A stretch of 60,979 nucleotides of DNA. It comes from UBA5189 sp035631615 (lineage in GTDB: Bacteria; Chloroflexota; Limnocylindria; Limnocylindrales; CSP1-4). The stretch is taken from contig DASQIK010000033.1 in assembly GCA_035631615.1 (NCBI GenBank), positions 1-60,979 on the forward strand. The letters are read 5' to 3'. The notes under the pieces were generated by a model. The model saw only the letters and a program-made list of their open reading frames with translations, was not told where the DNA came from and made no database searches. Of the stretch, positions 16,302 through 24,862 are shown in pieces (within the stretch, counting starts at the first letter, position 1; each line of letters begins with the position of its first letter). The translations under genes and the position numbers were made by a program.

Positions 16302-17540
16302 CTACGTCGCCTCGACTGGCGCTGGCGCCGGAGCGGTCATCGTGATGTGCCGCACGGACGGCACGAGGACGACGCTGAGGCAGACCAGGACGTTCAGCAC
16401 CGCGGCGATGTACAGCGTCTGCGACGTGCCAAGCGTGGCCGCGATCGGGCCGATGAGGGCGTAGCCGATCGGATTGAGGGCAACCGAGCCGAACCAGTCG
16501 AACGAGCTGATCCGAGAGAGCGCATGCGCCGGGATGTTGCGCTGGAACGCGGTGACGTAGAGCGTCTCGCCGAGCGCAAACCCGATGCCCGTCAGCAGCC
16601 CGACCAGTGCGACCGCAGCAAGCGGGAGGGGCACCGCCAGCGACGCGATGAAGAGCCCTGCCGGCATGACCAGCAGCTCGCTCCAGACGAGCGGTCGCCT
16701 GACCCTGAGGCGCAACGCGAAGACGCCCCCGATGACGGCTCCAAGGGACTCGACGGCGAGGATCGTGCCCCAGCCGGCCGCACCGCCGAGATGGTCCCTG
16801 GCGACCGTCGGGCCCAGCACGAGCAGGGCAGGGAAGTAGGTCAGCTGGAACAGCCCGAAAGAGGCAATGATGGCGACGACCCACGGCCGCGAGATGAGCT
16901 CGCGCCAGCCCTGCCGGAGATCGGCCACGACCGAGCTGGCCGCGACCCGGGCAGTCGGCGAGATCCGCATCGAGGCGATCAGCGTCGCGGATGCGAAGAA
17001 GGTTGCCGCATCGATCGCGACCGCGATGGCCGGGCTGCCGAGCGTGACGATGAGCGCGCCGAGCGCCGGTGAGGCGATGGACAGCGTGCTGCGCGACAGC
17101 TGGACGAGGGCGTTCGCGGGCTGGAGCCGCTCGTCGCTCACGGTCTCTCGGACGAGGCCGATCGACACGGGGCGCGAGAACGCATTCGCGACACCGAAGG
17201 CGATCTGGAGGAGGGCGACCGTCCAGACATTCGCCGCGTCTGTGACCAGCAGCGCTGCCGTCGCGACCTGGGCCGAACCCTTCACGAGGTCGGTGCTGAT
17301 GAGGATCGTCCGGCGCGGGATTCGGTCCGCGAACACGCCACCGAGCAGGAGGAAGATGACCATCGGGATCTCGCGTGCCAGCAGCACGATCCCGAGGTCC
17401 GTCGGCGTCCCGAATCCCAGCACCGCGAACGCGAGCGCGACATTGGCCATTCCGGACCCGAGGTTGGAGACGATGACGGCGCTGAGGTAGCGCGCGAAGT
17501 TCCGCTCGCGAAGGATCTCGAGGCTGGCAGGTCGGCGCAC
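16302..17540 (-). CDS. MFS transporter
   Basis: A 412-aa integral membrane protein with about 12 hydrophobic helices, of the MFS_3-like group. The loop after helix 2 reads FADRIPRRTILISTDLVKG, the usual MFS motif A variant (DRxxRR). There is no periplasmic insertion and no His-rich tail. GTG at 17540 is taken as start, 8 nt after a TAGACT hexamer on the same strand, consistent with a leaderless transcript. It is divergent from the thrS leader. Substrate unknown; relatives include putative drug or siderophore exporters. Confidence 0.85.
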   Translation of the reverse strand: MRRPASLEILRERNFARYLSAVIVSNLGSGMANVALAFAVLGFGTPTDLGIVLLAREIPMVIFLLLGGVFADRIPRRTILISTDLVKGSAQVATAALLVTDAANVWTVALLQIAFGVANAFSRPVSIGLVRETVSDERLQPANALVQLSRSTLSIASPALGALIVTLGSPAIAVAIDAATFFASATLIASMRISPTARVAASSVVADLRQGWRELISRPWVVAIIASFGLFQLTYFPALLVLGPTVARDHLGGAAGWGTILAVESLGAVIGGVFALRLRVRRPLVWSELLVMPAGLFIASLAVPLPLAAVALVGLLTGIGFALGETLYVTAFQRNIPAHALSRISSFDWFGSVALNPIGYALIGPIAATLGTSQTLYIAAVLNVLVCLSVVLVPSVRHITMTAPAPAPVEAT

Positions 17541-17548
17541 GGGGTCGG

Positions 17549-17554
17549 AGTCTA
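17549..17554 (-). promoter_or_regulatory. Putative leaderless -10 (TAGACT) of the MFS gene
   Basis: On the minus strand TAGACT ends 8 nt before the GTG start at 17540. No Shine-Dalgarno sequence intervenes. It lies 24 bp from the divergent thrS -10 element. Confidence 0.45.
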
Positions 17555-17577
17555 GGGAGACGATTGCGAGGCTGCGC

Positions 17578-17583
17578 TATAGT
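17578..17583 (+). promoter_or_regulatory. -10 element (TATAGT) of the thrS leader
   Basis: TATAGT is the best -10 match upstream of the T-box leader; transcription would start near 17590. No good -35 hexamer is seen at the normal distance. Confidence 0.5.
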
Positions 17584-17589
17584 CCGCGC

Positions 17590-17836
17590 CAACGCATCGA
17601 TCGGGACACGCGATCGAAGGCAGGTCTCGCAGCGAGCCGGAGCTGGTGGAAGCCGGCAGATCGACCTTCGAACCCGCACCACCCGTGAGCGGCCGGTGAA
17701 CCGGCCCGGGATCCGCCCGTTAGCGCGGCGCGAGCGCCCGGCTCGCGTGCCTCCTCGGAGGTGCGGGTCGGGAAGGCGGGTGGAACCGCGGGAAGTCGAG
17801 CCATCGACCTCTCGTCCTGCACTGGACGAGGGGTCG
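17590..17836 (+). ncRNA. T-box leader of thrS
   Basis: The hallmark T-box sequence GGGTGGAACCGCG lies at 17778-17790. Upstream, AGCGAGCCGG and AGCTGGTGGAAGCCGGC (17631-17657) match the conserved distal part of Stem I. A GGCCGG-TGAA-CCGGCC hairpin (17691-17706) fits the Stem II/III region. GGTCG at 17766-17770 can pair with CGACC at 17805-17809 to form the antiterminator around the T-box bulge; the same CGACC also forms the terminator stem, so the two are exclusive. ACC (Thr) triplets that could be the specifier lie at 17664 and 17678; the second sits in an internal loop between GGG/CCC and GCG/CGC pairs and is followed by A. Uncharged tRNA-Thr would favour thrS expression. Confidence 0.92.
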
Positions 17837-17840
17837 TTTC
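17805..17840 (+). terminator. T-box controlled intrinsic terminator
   Basis: A 13-bp stem (17805-17817 with 17824-17836, one G-T pair) with loop TGCACT is followed by TTTC. The U-tract is short, so termination may be leaky. The 5' end of the stem overlaps the antiterminator partner, giving the expected switch. Confidence 0.8.
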
Positions 17841-17862
17841 GATTCTCGGGAGGTCGACGGAG

Positions 17863-19761
17863 ATGGTGGACAAAGCGAACGACAAGGGAGTGGCGCCGCC
17901 CGCCAACGTGGCGGCTCCGGCAGCCGACGCGGCGTCACCGGCGGCCAATGTCGCGGACGAGGACGTCCTCGAGGCGCCGGAGCGCGGCTCGGTCGACGAG
18001 CTGCTCGACGCCGGTGCGCACGACGAGCTCGACGCGATGCGCCACTCGACCGCCCATGTCATGGCCGAGGCCGTGCTCGACCTGTTCCCGGGCACGAAGC
18101 TCGGCATCGGTCCGGCCGTCGCCGACGGCTTCTACTACGACTTCGAGCTGCCCCGCCCGCTGACGCCGGACGACCTCGGGTCGATCGAGGCACGGATGCG
18201 GGAGAGCGTTGCCGCGAACCACCCGTTCGTGCGTAGGGAGGTCGCGTTCGATGATGGCCGCGCCACCGTCGAAGGCGCTGGCCAGTCGTACAAGGTCGAG
18301 ATCCTCGACGATCTTGCCGCCAGGTCGCAGGCGGCCGGGGAGGGGAATCCACCGATCACGTTCTACGAGCACGGTCCGTTCACCGACCTGTGCAAGGGCC
18401 CGCACGTGGCCGCGACGGGCAGGATCGGCCCGTTCAAGCTCCTGTCCGTCGCCGGCGCGTACTGGCGGGGCGACGCGAAACGACCCGCGCTGCAGCGGAT
18501 CTACGGGACGGTCTGGCCGGACCAGGAGGCGCTCGACGCATTCCTCTGGCGCCGGGCGGAGGCGAAGAAGCGCGACCACCGCAAGCTCGGCGTCCAGCTC
18601 GACCTGTTCAGCTTCCACGACGTCAGCCCCGGCGCCCCCTTCTTCCACCCGAAGGGCCAGCGCATCTGGCTCACGCTGGAGGCCGCCATGCGCGAGCTCC
18701 AGGCGCGCCGCAACTATCTCGAGGTGGCCACGCCGATCGTCGTCAGCGAGCGACTCTGGCAGCAATCCGGCCACTGGGACCTGTACAAGGAGCACATGTT
18801 CCTGGTCGAGTCCGAGAACCAGACGTTCAGCCTCAAGCCGATGAACTGCCCCGAGTCGACGTTCATCTACCGCTCGAGGAAGCGCTCGTATCGCGACCTG
18901 CCGCTGCGCTATGCGGAGTACGGGCGGCTGCACCGGAACGAGCTGTCCGGCGCGCTGAGCGGCCTGACGCGCGTCCGCCAGTTCGTCCAGGACGACGCCC
19001 ACATCTACGTCCGCCCGGACCAGCTCATGGAGGAGATCCAGGCGCTGCTCGGGGAGGTTCGCGAGGCGTACGGCTGGTTCGGGCTCCGGCCGCGGTTCAG
19101 CTTCGCCACGAAGCCGGACAAGGCGATCGGCGATCCCGCACTGTGGGAGAAGGCAGAGCGCCTGACGATGGAGGCGTTCGCCGCGTCCGACATCAGCTAC
19201 GAGCTGAAGCCCAAGGACGGCACGTTCTACGCGCCCAAGATCGACATCTACATCGACGATGCCCTCGGGCGCGAGTGGCAGATGGCGACGATCCAGATCG
19301 ACCTGACGATGCTGCCCGAGCGCTTCGACCTCAGGTACGACGACGAGACCGGCGCCGCCGTTCGCCCGATCGCGCTCCACCGCGCGATCTACGGCAGCAT
19401 CGAGCGCTTCATCGGGATCCTGATCGAGCACTTCGCCGGGGCGTTTCCGCTGTGGATCGCGCCGGTGCAGGCGATGGTCATCCCGATCGCCGACCGGCAC
19501 ATCGAGCCCGCCGAGGAGCTCGCCACGGTCCTTCGCGGCCGCGGTCTCCGGGTGGAGGTGGACCGATCGGACAACCGCATGCAGAACAAGATCCGGCTCG
19601 CCCAGGAGCAGAAGGTGCCGTACATGCTCGTCCTCGGCGATCGCGAGATCGAGGCGAAGACGGCGGCTCCCCGGACCAGGGCCGGAGAGCAACAGCCCGC
19701 GGAGGCCTGGGATTCGCTGGCGGACCGCCTCGCCGCGGAGGCGGCCGCGAGGGGAGCCTGA
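17863..19761 (+). CDS. thrS: Threonyl-tRNA synthetase
   Basis: A 632-aa class II synthetase that charges tRNA-Thr. After about 55 low-complexity Ala-rich residues comes the editing domain with HSTAHVMAEA and DLCKGPHVAATG (the HxxxH and CxxxH zinc/editing residues). The catalytic core has MNCPES (usual MNCP motif), RYAEYGRLHRNELSGAL (motif 2) and ALHRAIYGSIERF (motif 3); the anticodon-binding domain closes the protein. The N-terminal TGS domain of most ThrRS is absent. The ATG at 17863 follows GGGAGG by 9 nt; an upstream GTG in the same frame lies inside the T-box and is rejected. Expression is controlled by the T-box leader. Confidence 0.96.
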   Translation: MVDKANDKGVAPPANVAAPAADAASPAANVADEDVLEAPERGSVDELLDAGAHDELDAMRHSTAHVMAEAVLDLFPGTKLGIGPAVADGFYYDFELPRPLTPDDLGSIEARMRESVAANHPFVRREVAFDDGRATVEGAGQSYKVEILDDLAARSQAAGEGNPPITFYEHGPFTDLCKGPHVAATGRIGPFKLLSVAGAYWRGDAKRPALQRIYGTVWPDQEALDAFLWRRAEAKKRDHRKLGVQLDLFSFHDVSPGAPFFHPKGQRIWLTLEAAMRELQARRNYLEVATPIVVSERLWQQSGHWDLYKEHMFLVESENQTFSLKPMNCPESTFIYRSRKRSYRDLPLRYAEYGRLHRNELSGALSGLTRVRQFVQDDAHIYVRPDQLMEEIQALLGEVREAYGWFGLRPRFSFATKPDKAIGDPALWEKAERLTMEAFAASDISYELKPKDGTFYAPKIDIYIDDALGREWQMATIQIDLTMLPERFDLRYDDETGAAVRPIALHRAIYGSIERFIGILIEHFAGAFPLWIAPVQAMVIPIADRHIEPAEELATVLRGRGLRVEVDRSDNRMQNKIRLAQEQKVPYMLVLGDREIEAKTAAPRTRAGEQQPAEAWDSLADRLAAEAAARGA

Positions 19762-19770
19762 ACACCCCTG

Positions 19771-19779
19771 TGCTACTAT
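19771..19779 (+). promoter_or_regulatory. Extended -10 promoter before infC
   Basis: TGCTACTAT matches the extended -10 form (TG, one base, TACTAT at 19774-19779), which works without a strong -35. It lies 10 nt after the thrS stop and would give a leader of about 75 nt for infC-rpmI-rplT. That leader contains a GCCTG/CAGGC hairpin shortly before the infC Shine-Dalgarno sequence. Confidence 0.5.
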
Positions 19780-19859
19780 CCCGCGGCGACCGGGACGGCC
19801 GCGGCTTTGCCGTTGCCTGACCGGAAACACCAGGCAAAACGTTCGAGAGGGAAGCAACC

Positions 19860-20546
19860 ATCAGCCGAGACCTGCGCGTCAACGAGATGATCCGGATCCC
19901 ACAGGTCCGAGTGATCGATGAGGAGCAGAACCAGCTGGGCGTGATGCCCACGCCGCAAGCCCTTCAGATGGCGCAGGAGCGGGGCCTCGATCTCGTCGAG
20001 GTGGCCCCGATGGCGGCCCCGCCGGTGGCTCGTTTTCTCGACTTCGGCCAGTACAAGTACGAGCTGACGAAGCGAGAGAAGGAGAACAAGCGCCGGCAGC
20101 GGTCGGTGACCTTCAAGGAAGTGCGGCTCTCGCCGAAGATCGGCACGGGCGACTTCGACACGAAGGTCCATCGCGCGGTCGAGTTCCTCTCGGACGGCGA
20201 TCGGATCAAGGTCACGGTCCGCTTCAGGGGGCGCGAGCTCAGCCACCCCGAGCTGGGGCGGGTGCTGCTCGAGAAGTTCTCGAAGCAGGTCGAAGAGCAC
20301 GGAATCATCGAGCGCCAGCCGGTGCTCGAGGGCAAGTCGATGTTCATCGTCCTGGCCTCGACGCACAAGCCGAAGGTGGTCGAACCGGGTCCCAGGGCCC
20401 ATCGCGGCGACGGAGACGACGCCAACGGCAACGGCCAGGAAGCTACGCCAGCAGCGCAGCCGGCGACCGCGACAGCAGCACCGGTGACGCCACCGGCGCC
20501 CGCCCCGGTCGCGGAGCCGGTCGCAGCGCCGACAACGGGAGACTGA
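19860..20546 (+). CDS. infC: Translation initiation factor IF-3, predicted AUC start
   Basis: A 228-aa IF-3, which binds the 30S subunit and checks the start codon. The conserved N-terminus (DLRVNEMIRIPQVRVIDEEQ) begins before the first ATG of the frame at 19887. The only start with a good Shine-Dalgarno sequence (AGAGGGA, 7 nt upstream) is the ATC at 19860, giving ISRDLRVNE. IF-3 genes often use AUU, AUC or similar rare starts so that IF-3 limits its own translation. After the two IF-3 domains, about 50 residues form an Ala/Pro/Thr-rich tail. First gene of infC-rpmI-rplT; the next start is 8 nt away. Confidence 0.93.
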   Translation: MSRDLRVNEMIRIPQVRVIDEEQNQLGVMPTPQALQMAQERGLDLVEVAPMAAPPVARFLDFGQYKYELTKREKENKRRQRSVTFKEVRLSPKIGTGDFDTKVHRAVEFLSDGDRIKVTVRFRGRELSHPELGRVLLEKFSKQVEEHGIIERQPVLEGKSMFIVLASTHKPKVVEPGPRAHRGDGDDANGNGQEATPAAQPATATAAPVTPPAPAPVAEPVAAPTTGD

Positions 20547-20554
20547 CGACGAAC

Positions 20555-20752
20555 ATGCCGAAGATGAAGAGCCACAAGGCGGCCCAGAAGCGCATCGGCG
20601 TGTCCGGGAGCGGCAAGGTCATCCGCGTCAACGCGTGGCGAGGCCACCACCTCGAGATCAAGTCGTCCCGCCGGACGCGCCGCTACGCCGGCGTCTCGGT
20701 CATGGACGCGACCCACGCCAAGCAGGTCAAGCGCCTGCTGCCGTACCTCTAG
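20555..20752 (+). CDS. rpmI: 50S ribosomal protein L35
   Basis: A 65-aa basic protein with the L35 pattern: MPKMKSHKAAQKR at the N-terminus and conserved basic residues through RRTRRYAGVSVM to LLPYL. Normal family length. It sits between infC and rplT, the standard order, 8 nt after infC and 14 nt before rplT. Confidence 0.95.
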   Translation: MPKMKSHKAAQKRIGVSGSGKVIRVNAWRGHHLEIKSSRRTRRYAGVSVMDATHAKQVKRLLPYL

Positions 20753-20766
20753 GAGCCCGATAGCGA

Positions 20767-21180
20767 ATGGCACGAGTCAAGCGCGGCGTCACCGCGCACG
20801 CCCGGCACAAGCGCCTCCTCGACGACGCCGAGGGTCGGAAGGGCACGCGCTCGCGGCTGGTCAAGCCGGCGCGCGAGGCCCTGCTCCACGCCCTCGCCTA
20901 CGCGACGCGCGACCGCAAGCAGCGCAAGCGAGATTTCCGCGGCCTGTGGATCGTCCGCATCAACGCGGCCGTCCGCAAGGAGGGCTGGACCTACGGCCGG
21001 TTCATCGAGGGCCTGAAGAAGTCAGACATCCAGATCGATCGCAAGATCCTGGCCGACCTCGCCGTGCGCGACGCCGGCACGTTTACCCAGATCGTCGAAG
21101 CGGCGAAGGGCAATCCTCGGACCGAGGGCCCGCGGAGCTTTACCTCGGTCCTCGGAGAGCGAGGATCGACTCCCGCCTGA
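20767..21180 (+). CDS. rplT: 50S ribosomal protein L20
   Basis: A 137-aa L20, an early assembly protein of the large subunit. The core has MARVKRGVTAHARHKRLL, RDRKQRKRDFRGLWI and the RINAAVRKEG stretch. Typical L20 ends near residue 118; here about 20 extra residues (GNPRTEGPRSFTSVLGERGS) follow. It closes the infC operon and is followed by a strong hairpin. In other bacteria L20 represses this operon by binding its leader; a matching site was not identified here. Confidence 0.95.
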   Translation: MARVKRGVTAHARHKRLLDDAEGRKGTRSRLVKPAREALLHALAYATRDRKQRKRDFRGLWIVRINAAVRKEGWTYGRFIEGLKKSDIQIDRKILADLAVRDAGTFTQIVEAAKGNPRTEGPRSFTSVLGERGSTPA

Positions 21181-21200
21181 GGTTGCCGATGCACCGCTCG

Positions 21201-21237
21201 ACGAGCCCTCGACATCCCCGGATGATCGGGGGCTCGT
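21201..21237 (+). terminator. Hairpin after rplT, likely terminator
   Basis: ACGAGCCC (21201-21208) pairs perfectly with GGGCTCGT (21230-21237), and an alternative inner CCCC/GGGG pairing lies in the loop. It begins 20 nt after the rplT stop. No T-tract follows, so termination may be factor-assisted. Confidence 0.5.
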
Positions 21238-21259
21238 GATTCACGGAGCAGCCAGCCCG

Positions 21260-21286
21260 TACCATCGAAGCACCGAACAGGAAGGA
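21260..21286 (+). promoter_or_regulatory. Promoter -10 (TACCAT) and ribosome binding site of pheS
   Basis: TACCAT at 21260-21265 fits the local -10 consensus and would give a leader of about 20 nt. AGGAAGGA at 21279-21286 is a good Shine-Dalgarno sequence 5 nt before the GTG start. Unlike thrS, there is no space for a T-box between the rplT hairpin and pheS. Confidence 0.5.
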
Positions 21287-21291
21287 CCCGC

Positions 21292-22332
21292 GTGGATCTC
21301 GCTCATCTGACGCAGGATCTCGAGAAGCTGGCCGCGGAGACCGCGTCGGCGCTCGCCGGCGCGCCCGACGTGGCGGCGATCGACGCGCTGGAGCTCGACG
21401 TCCTGGGCAAGAAGGGCCGGCTCACGGGCATCCTGCGCGGCATCGGCGCCCTGCCGGTCGAGGACCGGCCCAAGGTCGGCGCGATCGCCAACCGGGTTCG
21501 GGGCGAGATCGAGGGCGCCATCGCGGAACGGCGAGGCGTCCTCGGGTCGGCGGAGCTGGACGCGCGGATCGCCGCGGAGACCATCGACGTGACGATGCCC
21601 GGTCGCCCGTTCCGGCACGGCTCGCTCCATCCGAGCATCGAGTCGATGGCCGAGATCGCCCGGATCTTCGGGCAGTTCGGGTTCGTGGTCCACGAGAGCC
21701 CGGAGATCGAGGACGACCTGACGAACTTCCAGGACCTGAACATCCCGCCAGACCACCCGGCGCGCGACCTGTGGGACACGCTGTACGTCGACATCCCGGG
21801 CCACCTGCTCCGGACCCACACCTCGCCGGGCCAGCTCCACGTGATGCGGACGATGCAGCCCCCGATCCGGGCACTGCTCCCGGGCCGGTGCTTCCGATAC
21901 GAGGCGATCGACGCCTCGCACGGCTCGGAGTTCTTCCAGGTCGAGGGGATCATGGTCGACGAGGGCACCACCATGGGTGACCTGCGCGGCCTGCTCGACG
22001 AGTTCGCCCACGCCATGTTCGGCGCCGGCAAGCGCACGCGCTTCCGGCCGGGCTACTACCCGTTCACCGAGCCGTCGGTCGCGTTCGACGTCGAGTGCCT
22101 GGTGTGCGGCGGCCCCGGCTGCCCGGCGTGCGGCCGAAGCGGCTGGATGACGATCCTCGGCGCCGGGATGATCCACCCGGTCGTCCTGCGCCGCGGCGGG
22201 CTCGACCCGGAGCGCTACCAGGGCTTCGCGTTCGGGATGGGCCCGGAGCGGATCTCGATGCTGCGGCACCGGATCACGGACCTGCGCCTCTTCCTCGAGA
22301 ACGACGTGCGCTTCCTGGGCCAGTTCCGATGA
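21292..22332 (+). CDS. pheS: Phenylalanyl-tRNA synthetase alpha subunit
   Basis: A 346-aa PheS, the catalytic subunit of the (alpha-beta)2 enzyme. The N-terminal coiled coil (residues 1-85, with LGKKGRLT) is followed by the class II core: RPFRHGSLHP, THTSPGQLHVM (motif 2 region), RCFRYEAIDASHGSEFFQVEG, and GFAFGMGPERISML (motif 3). The CxxC pairs CLVC...CPAC in the RPGYYPFTEPS region are a common variant of this family. GTG start at 21292 has a good ribosome binding site. pheT follows after 10 nt. Confidence 0.96.
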   Translation: MDLAHLTQDLEKLAAETASALAGAPDVAAIDALELDVLGKKGRLTGILRGIGALPVEDRPKVGAIANRVRGEIEGAIAERRGVLGSAELDARIAAETIDVTMPGRPFRHGSLHPSIESMAEIARIFGQFGFVVHESPEIEDDLTNFQDLNIPPDHPARDLWDTLYVDIPGHLLRTHTSPGQLHVMRTMQPPIRALLPGRCFRYEAIDASHGSEFFQVEGIMVDEGTTMGDLRGLLDEFAHAMFGAGKRTRFRPGYYPFTEPSVAFDVECLVCGGPGCPACGRSGWMTILGAGMIHPVVLRRGGLDPERYQGFAFGMGPERISMLRHRITDLRLFLENDVRFLGQFR

Positions 22333-22342
22333 GCGCGCTCCG

Positions 22343-24856
22343 ATGAGAGTCCCGCTTTCGTGGCTGCGCGAGTTCGTCGACGTCGACCTGACGCCGGAGG
22401 ACCTGGCGGCGCGTCTGACGCTGCTCGGCATGGAGGTCAAGGGCATCGACCGCCGCGGCGCCGACTGGGCAAACGTCGTGGTCGGCGAGCTGCTTGCCGT
22501 GGAGAAGCATCCGAACGCGGATCGCCTCTCGCTCACGAGAGTCAACACCGGGAGCGGTGAGCCGCTTGAGATCGTCTGCGGCGCCACGAACATCGCGGTC
22601 GGACAACGCGTGCCGGTCGCGTTGCCGGGCGCGGTGCTCCCGGGCAATCGGCGGATCGAGCGCACGGAGAAGATGGGCGTCGTCTCGAACGGGATGCTCT
22701 GCTCGGGCGACGAGCTCGGCCTCACCGCCGACGCGGATGGGATCCTGATTCTCGCCCCCGGGACGCCGCTCGGCGCGAAGCTGACCAACCTGTACGGCGA
22801 CGTCGTGCTCGACGTCGACGTCAAGCCCAACCGGGGTGACGCACTGTCGATCCTGGGCATCGCACGCGAGGTCGCGGCGGTCACCGGGGGCACCGTGCGG
22901 ATGCCGACGATCGAGGTCGCCGAGCCCGGGGAGCCGATTGAGAGCCGCCTGACGGTCCAGGTCGCGGACGCGCGGCTGTGCCCGCGCTTCGTCGGCCGCT
23001 GGATCGACGGGGTGCGCGTCGGGTCCTCGCCCGACTGGGTCCAGATGCGGCTGCTCGCGGCGGGCATCCGACCGATCAGCAACGTCGTCGACGCCTCGAA
23101 CTACGTCATGGTCGAGCTGGGCAAGCCGATCCACACCTTCGACGCCGCCGCCGTCGCCCGCGACGCCGGCGGGCACGCTGGGATCGTCGTCCGACGGGCC
23201 GCGGCAGGTGAGCGCATCGAGACCCTCGACCACGTCGACCGCGTCCTGGACCCCGAGGCCCTCCTGATTGCCGACGCGAACGGGCCGCTGGGCATCGCCG
23301 GAGTCATGGGCGGCGCCGCGTCGGAGGTGTCCGACGCGACGACGGCGGTCATCGTGGAGTCGGCGATCTTCGATCCGGTCAGCATCCGCCGGACCGCATT
23401 CCGCTACGCGCTGCGGTCCGAGGCAAGCCTGCGCTTCGAGAAGGGCCAGGAGTTCCGGCTCGCGCGTGTCGGTGCGGATCGTACGGCCCAGCTGATTCTC
23501 GACTGGGCGGGAGGCTCGGCCGCGCGCGGCGTCGCCGACACCCATCCGGAGGAACCGACGCCGCGACGGGTCGCGTTCCGGCCGGCCCGTGTCGATCGGT
23601 TGCTCGGGACGTCGCTCGGCGTCGAGGCGCAGCGCGCGGTGCTTGCCCGGGTCGGTATCGAGACGGCGGTCTCCGCGGGCCCGATCGGCGTCGAGATCGC
23701 CGCGGGGACGACGCCGGAGACGGTGCCCGCGGGCGCGGGCCACGCCGTCCTCGCCACGATCCCGACGTGGCGGCGCGACCTCGAGATCGAGGCGGACCTT
23801 GCCGAGGAGATCGCCCGCGTCCACGGCTACGAGGCGGTGCCGCCGCGCCGGCCTTCGACCCAGATGCCGGGCTGGCGCGAGACGCCGCTTGCCGCTCGCG
23901 ATGCCATACGGGCAGCGCTGGCCGGCGCCGGGCTGACCGAGGTCGTCAGCTACGCGCTCGTCTCCGCGCGGATGATCGAGTCGTTCCGGTGGACGGCGCC
24001 GGACCGGCCGGCGGCGGGCGAGGCCGGTCGGGAAGGAACGCCCGTGACCGTGACGAATCCGCTCTCCATGGACCACTCGATCCTCCGCCAGTCGCTGGTC
24101 GGGAGCCTCGTCGAGGTCCTCGACTCGAACACCCGGCACGGTCAGGCGGACCTGGCGGTGTTCGAGGTGGGCAAGGGCTACGGGCGCGTCGCAAACGACT
24201 CGCGGGAGTGGTGGCGCCTCGGGCTCGCGTTCGCCGGCGCGTTCGAGCCGCCCGCCTGGAATCGCGCCCGCCGCGAGGCGGACGTGGAGGACGCAAAGGG
24301 TGCCGTGGAGCACGTCGCACGCGTGCTCGGGTCGAGTGCGCCGGTGTACACCGCGCTGGCCGACGAGCCAATCCTGCACCCGGGCCGCAGCGCTACCGTC
24401 GAGTCGCGCTTCGACGACGGCTCGCTCGCGATCGGCGGTTTCGTCGGCGAGCTCCATCCGCGCCTGGGGGAGGCGTGGGATCTCCGGGCGCGGCGAATCG
24501 TCGTAGGGGAGCTGTCGGTCGCCGGCCTCGGTGGCGGCAGTCTCGCCGCCGTGAGCTCCGTTCCGCTCCCGCGCTTCCAACCGATCGAGCGCGACCTCAC
24601 CGTCGACGTGCCGGATCGCGCCGCCGCATCTGCCGTCGCCGATGCGGTCCACGCCGCGGGCGGCGCGACCCTCGAGGAAGCTGCGCTCGTCGGCACCTAT
24701 CGCGGTCAACCACTCGGCCCCGACGAGCGCAGCCTCACGTTCCGGCTCCGCTTCGGCGCGGCGGATCGGGCCATCGGCGAGGCCGAGATCGACGCGGCAA
24801 TCGGTACGATCAGCGACGCGCTCCGGGAGAACATCGGAGCGCGAATCCGCTCCTGA
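22343..24856 (+). CDS. pheT: Phenylalanyl-tRNA synthetase beta subunit
   Basis: An 837-aa PheT. Domain order is as usual: MRVPLSWLREFVD at the N-terminus, tRNA-binding EMAP/OB domain (VVGELLAVEKHPNADRLSL, IVCGATNI), B3/B4 editing core (KPNRGDALSILGIAREVAA), B5, catalytic-like core and the C-terminal anticodon-binding fold (LPRFQPIERDLTVDVPD). Length is normal. It is translated with pheS and is followed by a separate leaderless-type promoter for cvpA. Confidence 0.96.
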   Translation: MRVPLSWLREFVDVDLTPEDLAARLTLLGMEVKGIDRRGADWANVVVGELLAVEKHPNADRLSLTRVNTGSGEPLEIVCGATNIAVGQRVPVALPGAVLPGNRRIERTEKMGVVSNGMLCSGDELGLTADADGILILAPGTPLGAKLTNLYGDVVLDVDVKPNRGDALSILGIAREVAAVTGGTVRMPTIEVAEPGEPIESRLTVQVADARLCPRFVGRWIDGVRVGSSPDWVQMRLLAAGIRPISNVVDASNYVMVELGKPIHTFDAAAVARDAGGHAGIVVRRAAAGERIETLDHVDRVLDPEALLIADANGPLGIAGVMGGAASEVSDATTAVIVESAIFDPVSIRRTAFRYALRSEASLRFEKGQEFRLARVGADRTAQLILDWAGGSAARGVADTHPEEPTPRRVAFRPARVDRLLGTSLGVEAQRAVLARVGIETAVSAGPIGVEIAAGTTPETVPAGAGHAVLATIPTWRRDLEIEADLAEEIARVHGYEAVPPRRPSTQMPGWRETPLAARDAIRAALAGAGLTEVVSYALVSARMIESFRWTAPDRPAAGEAGREGTPVTVTNPLSMDHSILRQSLVGSLVEVLDSNTRHGQADLAVFEVGKGYGRVANDSREWWRLGLAFAGAFEPPAWNRARREADVEDAKGAVEHVARVLGSSAPVYTALADEPILHPGRSATVESRFDDGSLAIGGFVGELHPRLGEAWDLRARRIVVGELSVAGLGGGSLAAVSSVPLPRFQPIERDLTVDVPDRAAASAVADAVHAAGGATLEEAALVGTYRGQPLGPDERSLTFRLRFGAADRAIGEAEIDAAIGTISDALRENIGARIRS

Positions 24857-24862
24857 GCCTGT

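Noticed and set aside
19887..19889. ATG as infC start
   Set aside because: It would remove the conserved DLRVNE segment and has no good Shine-Dalgarno sequence; the ATC at 19860 has both.
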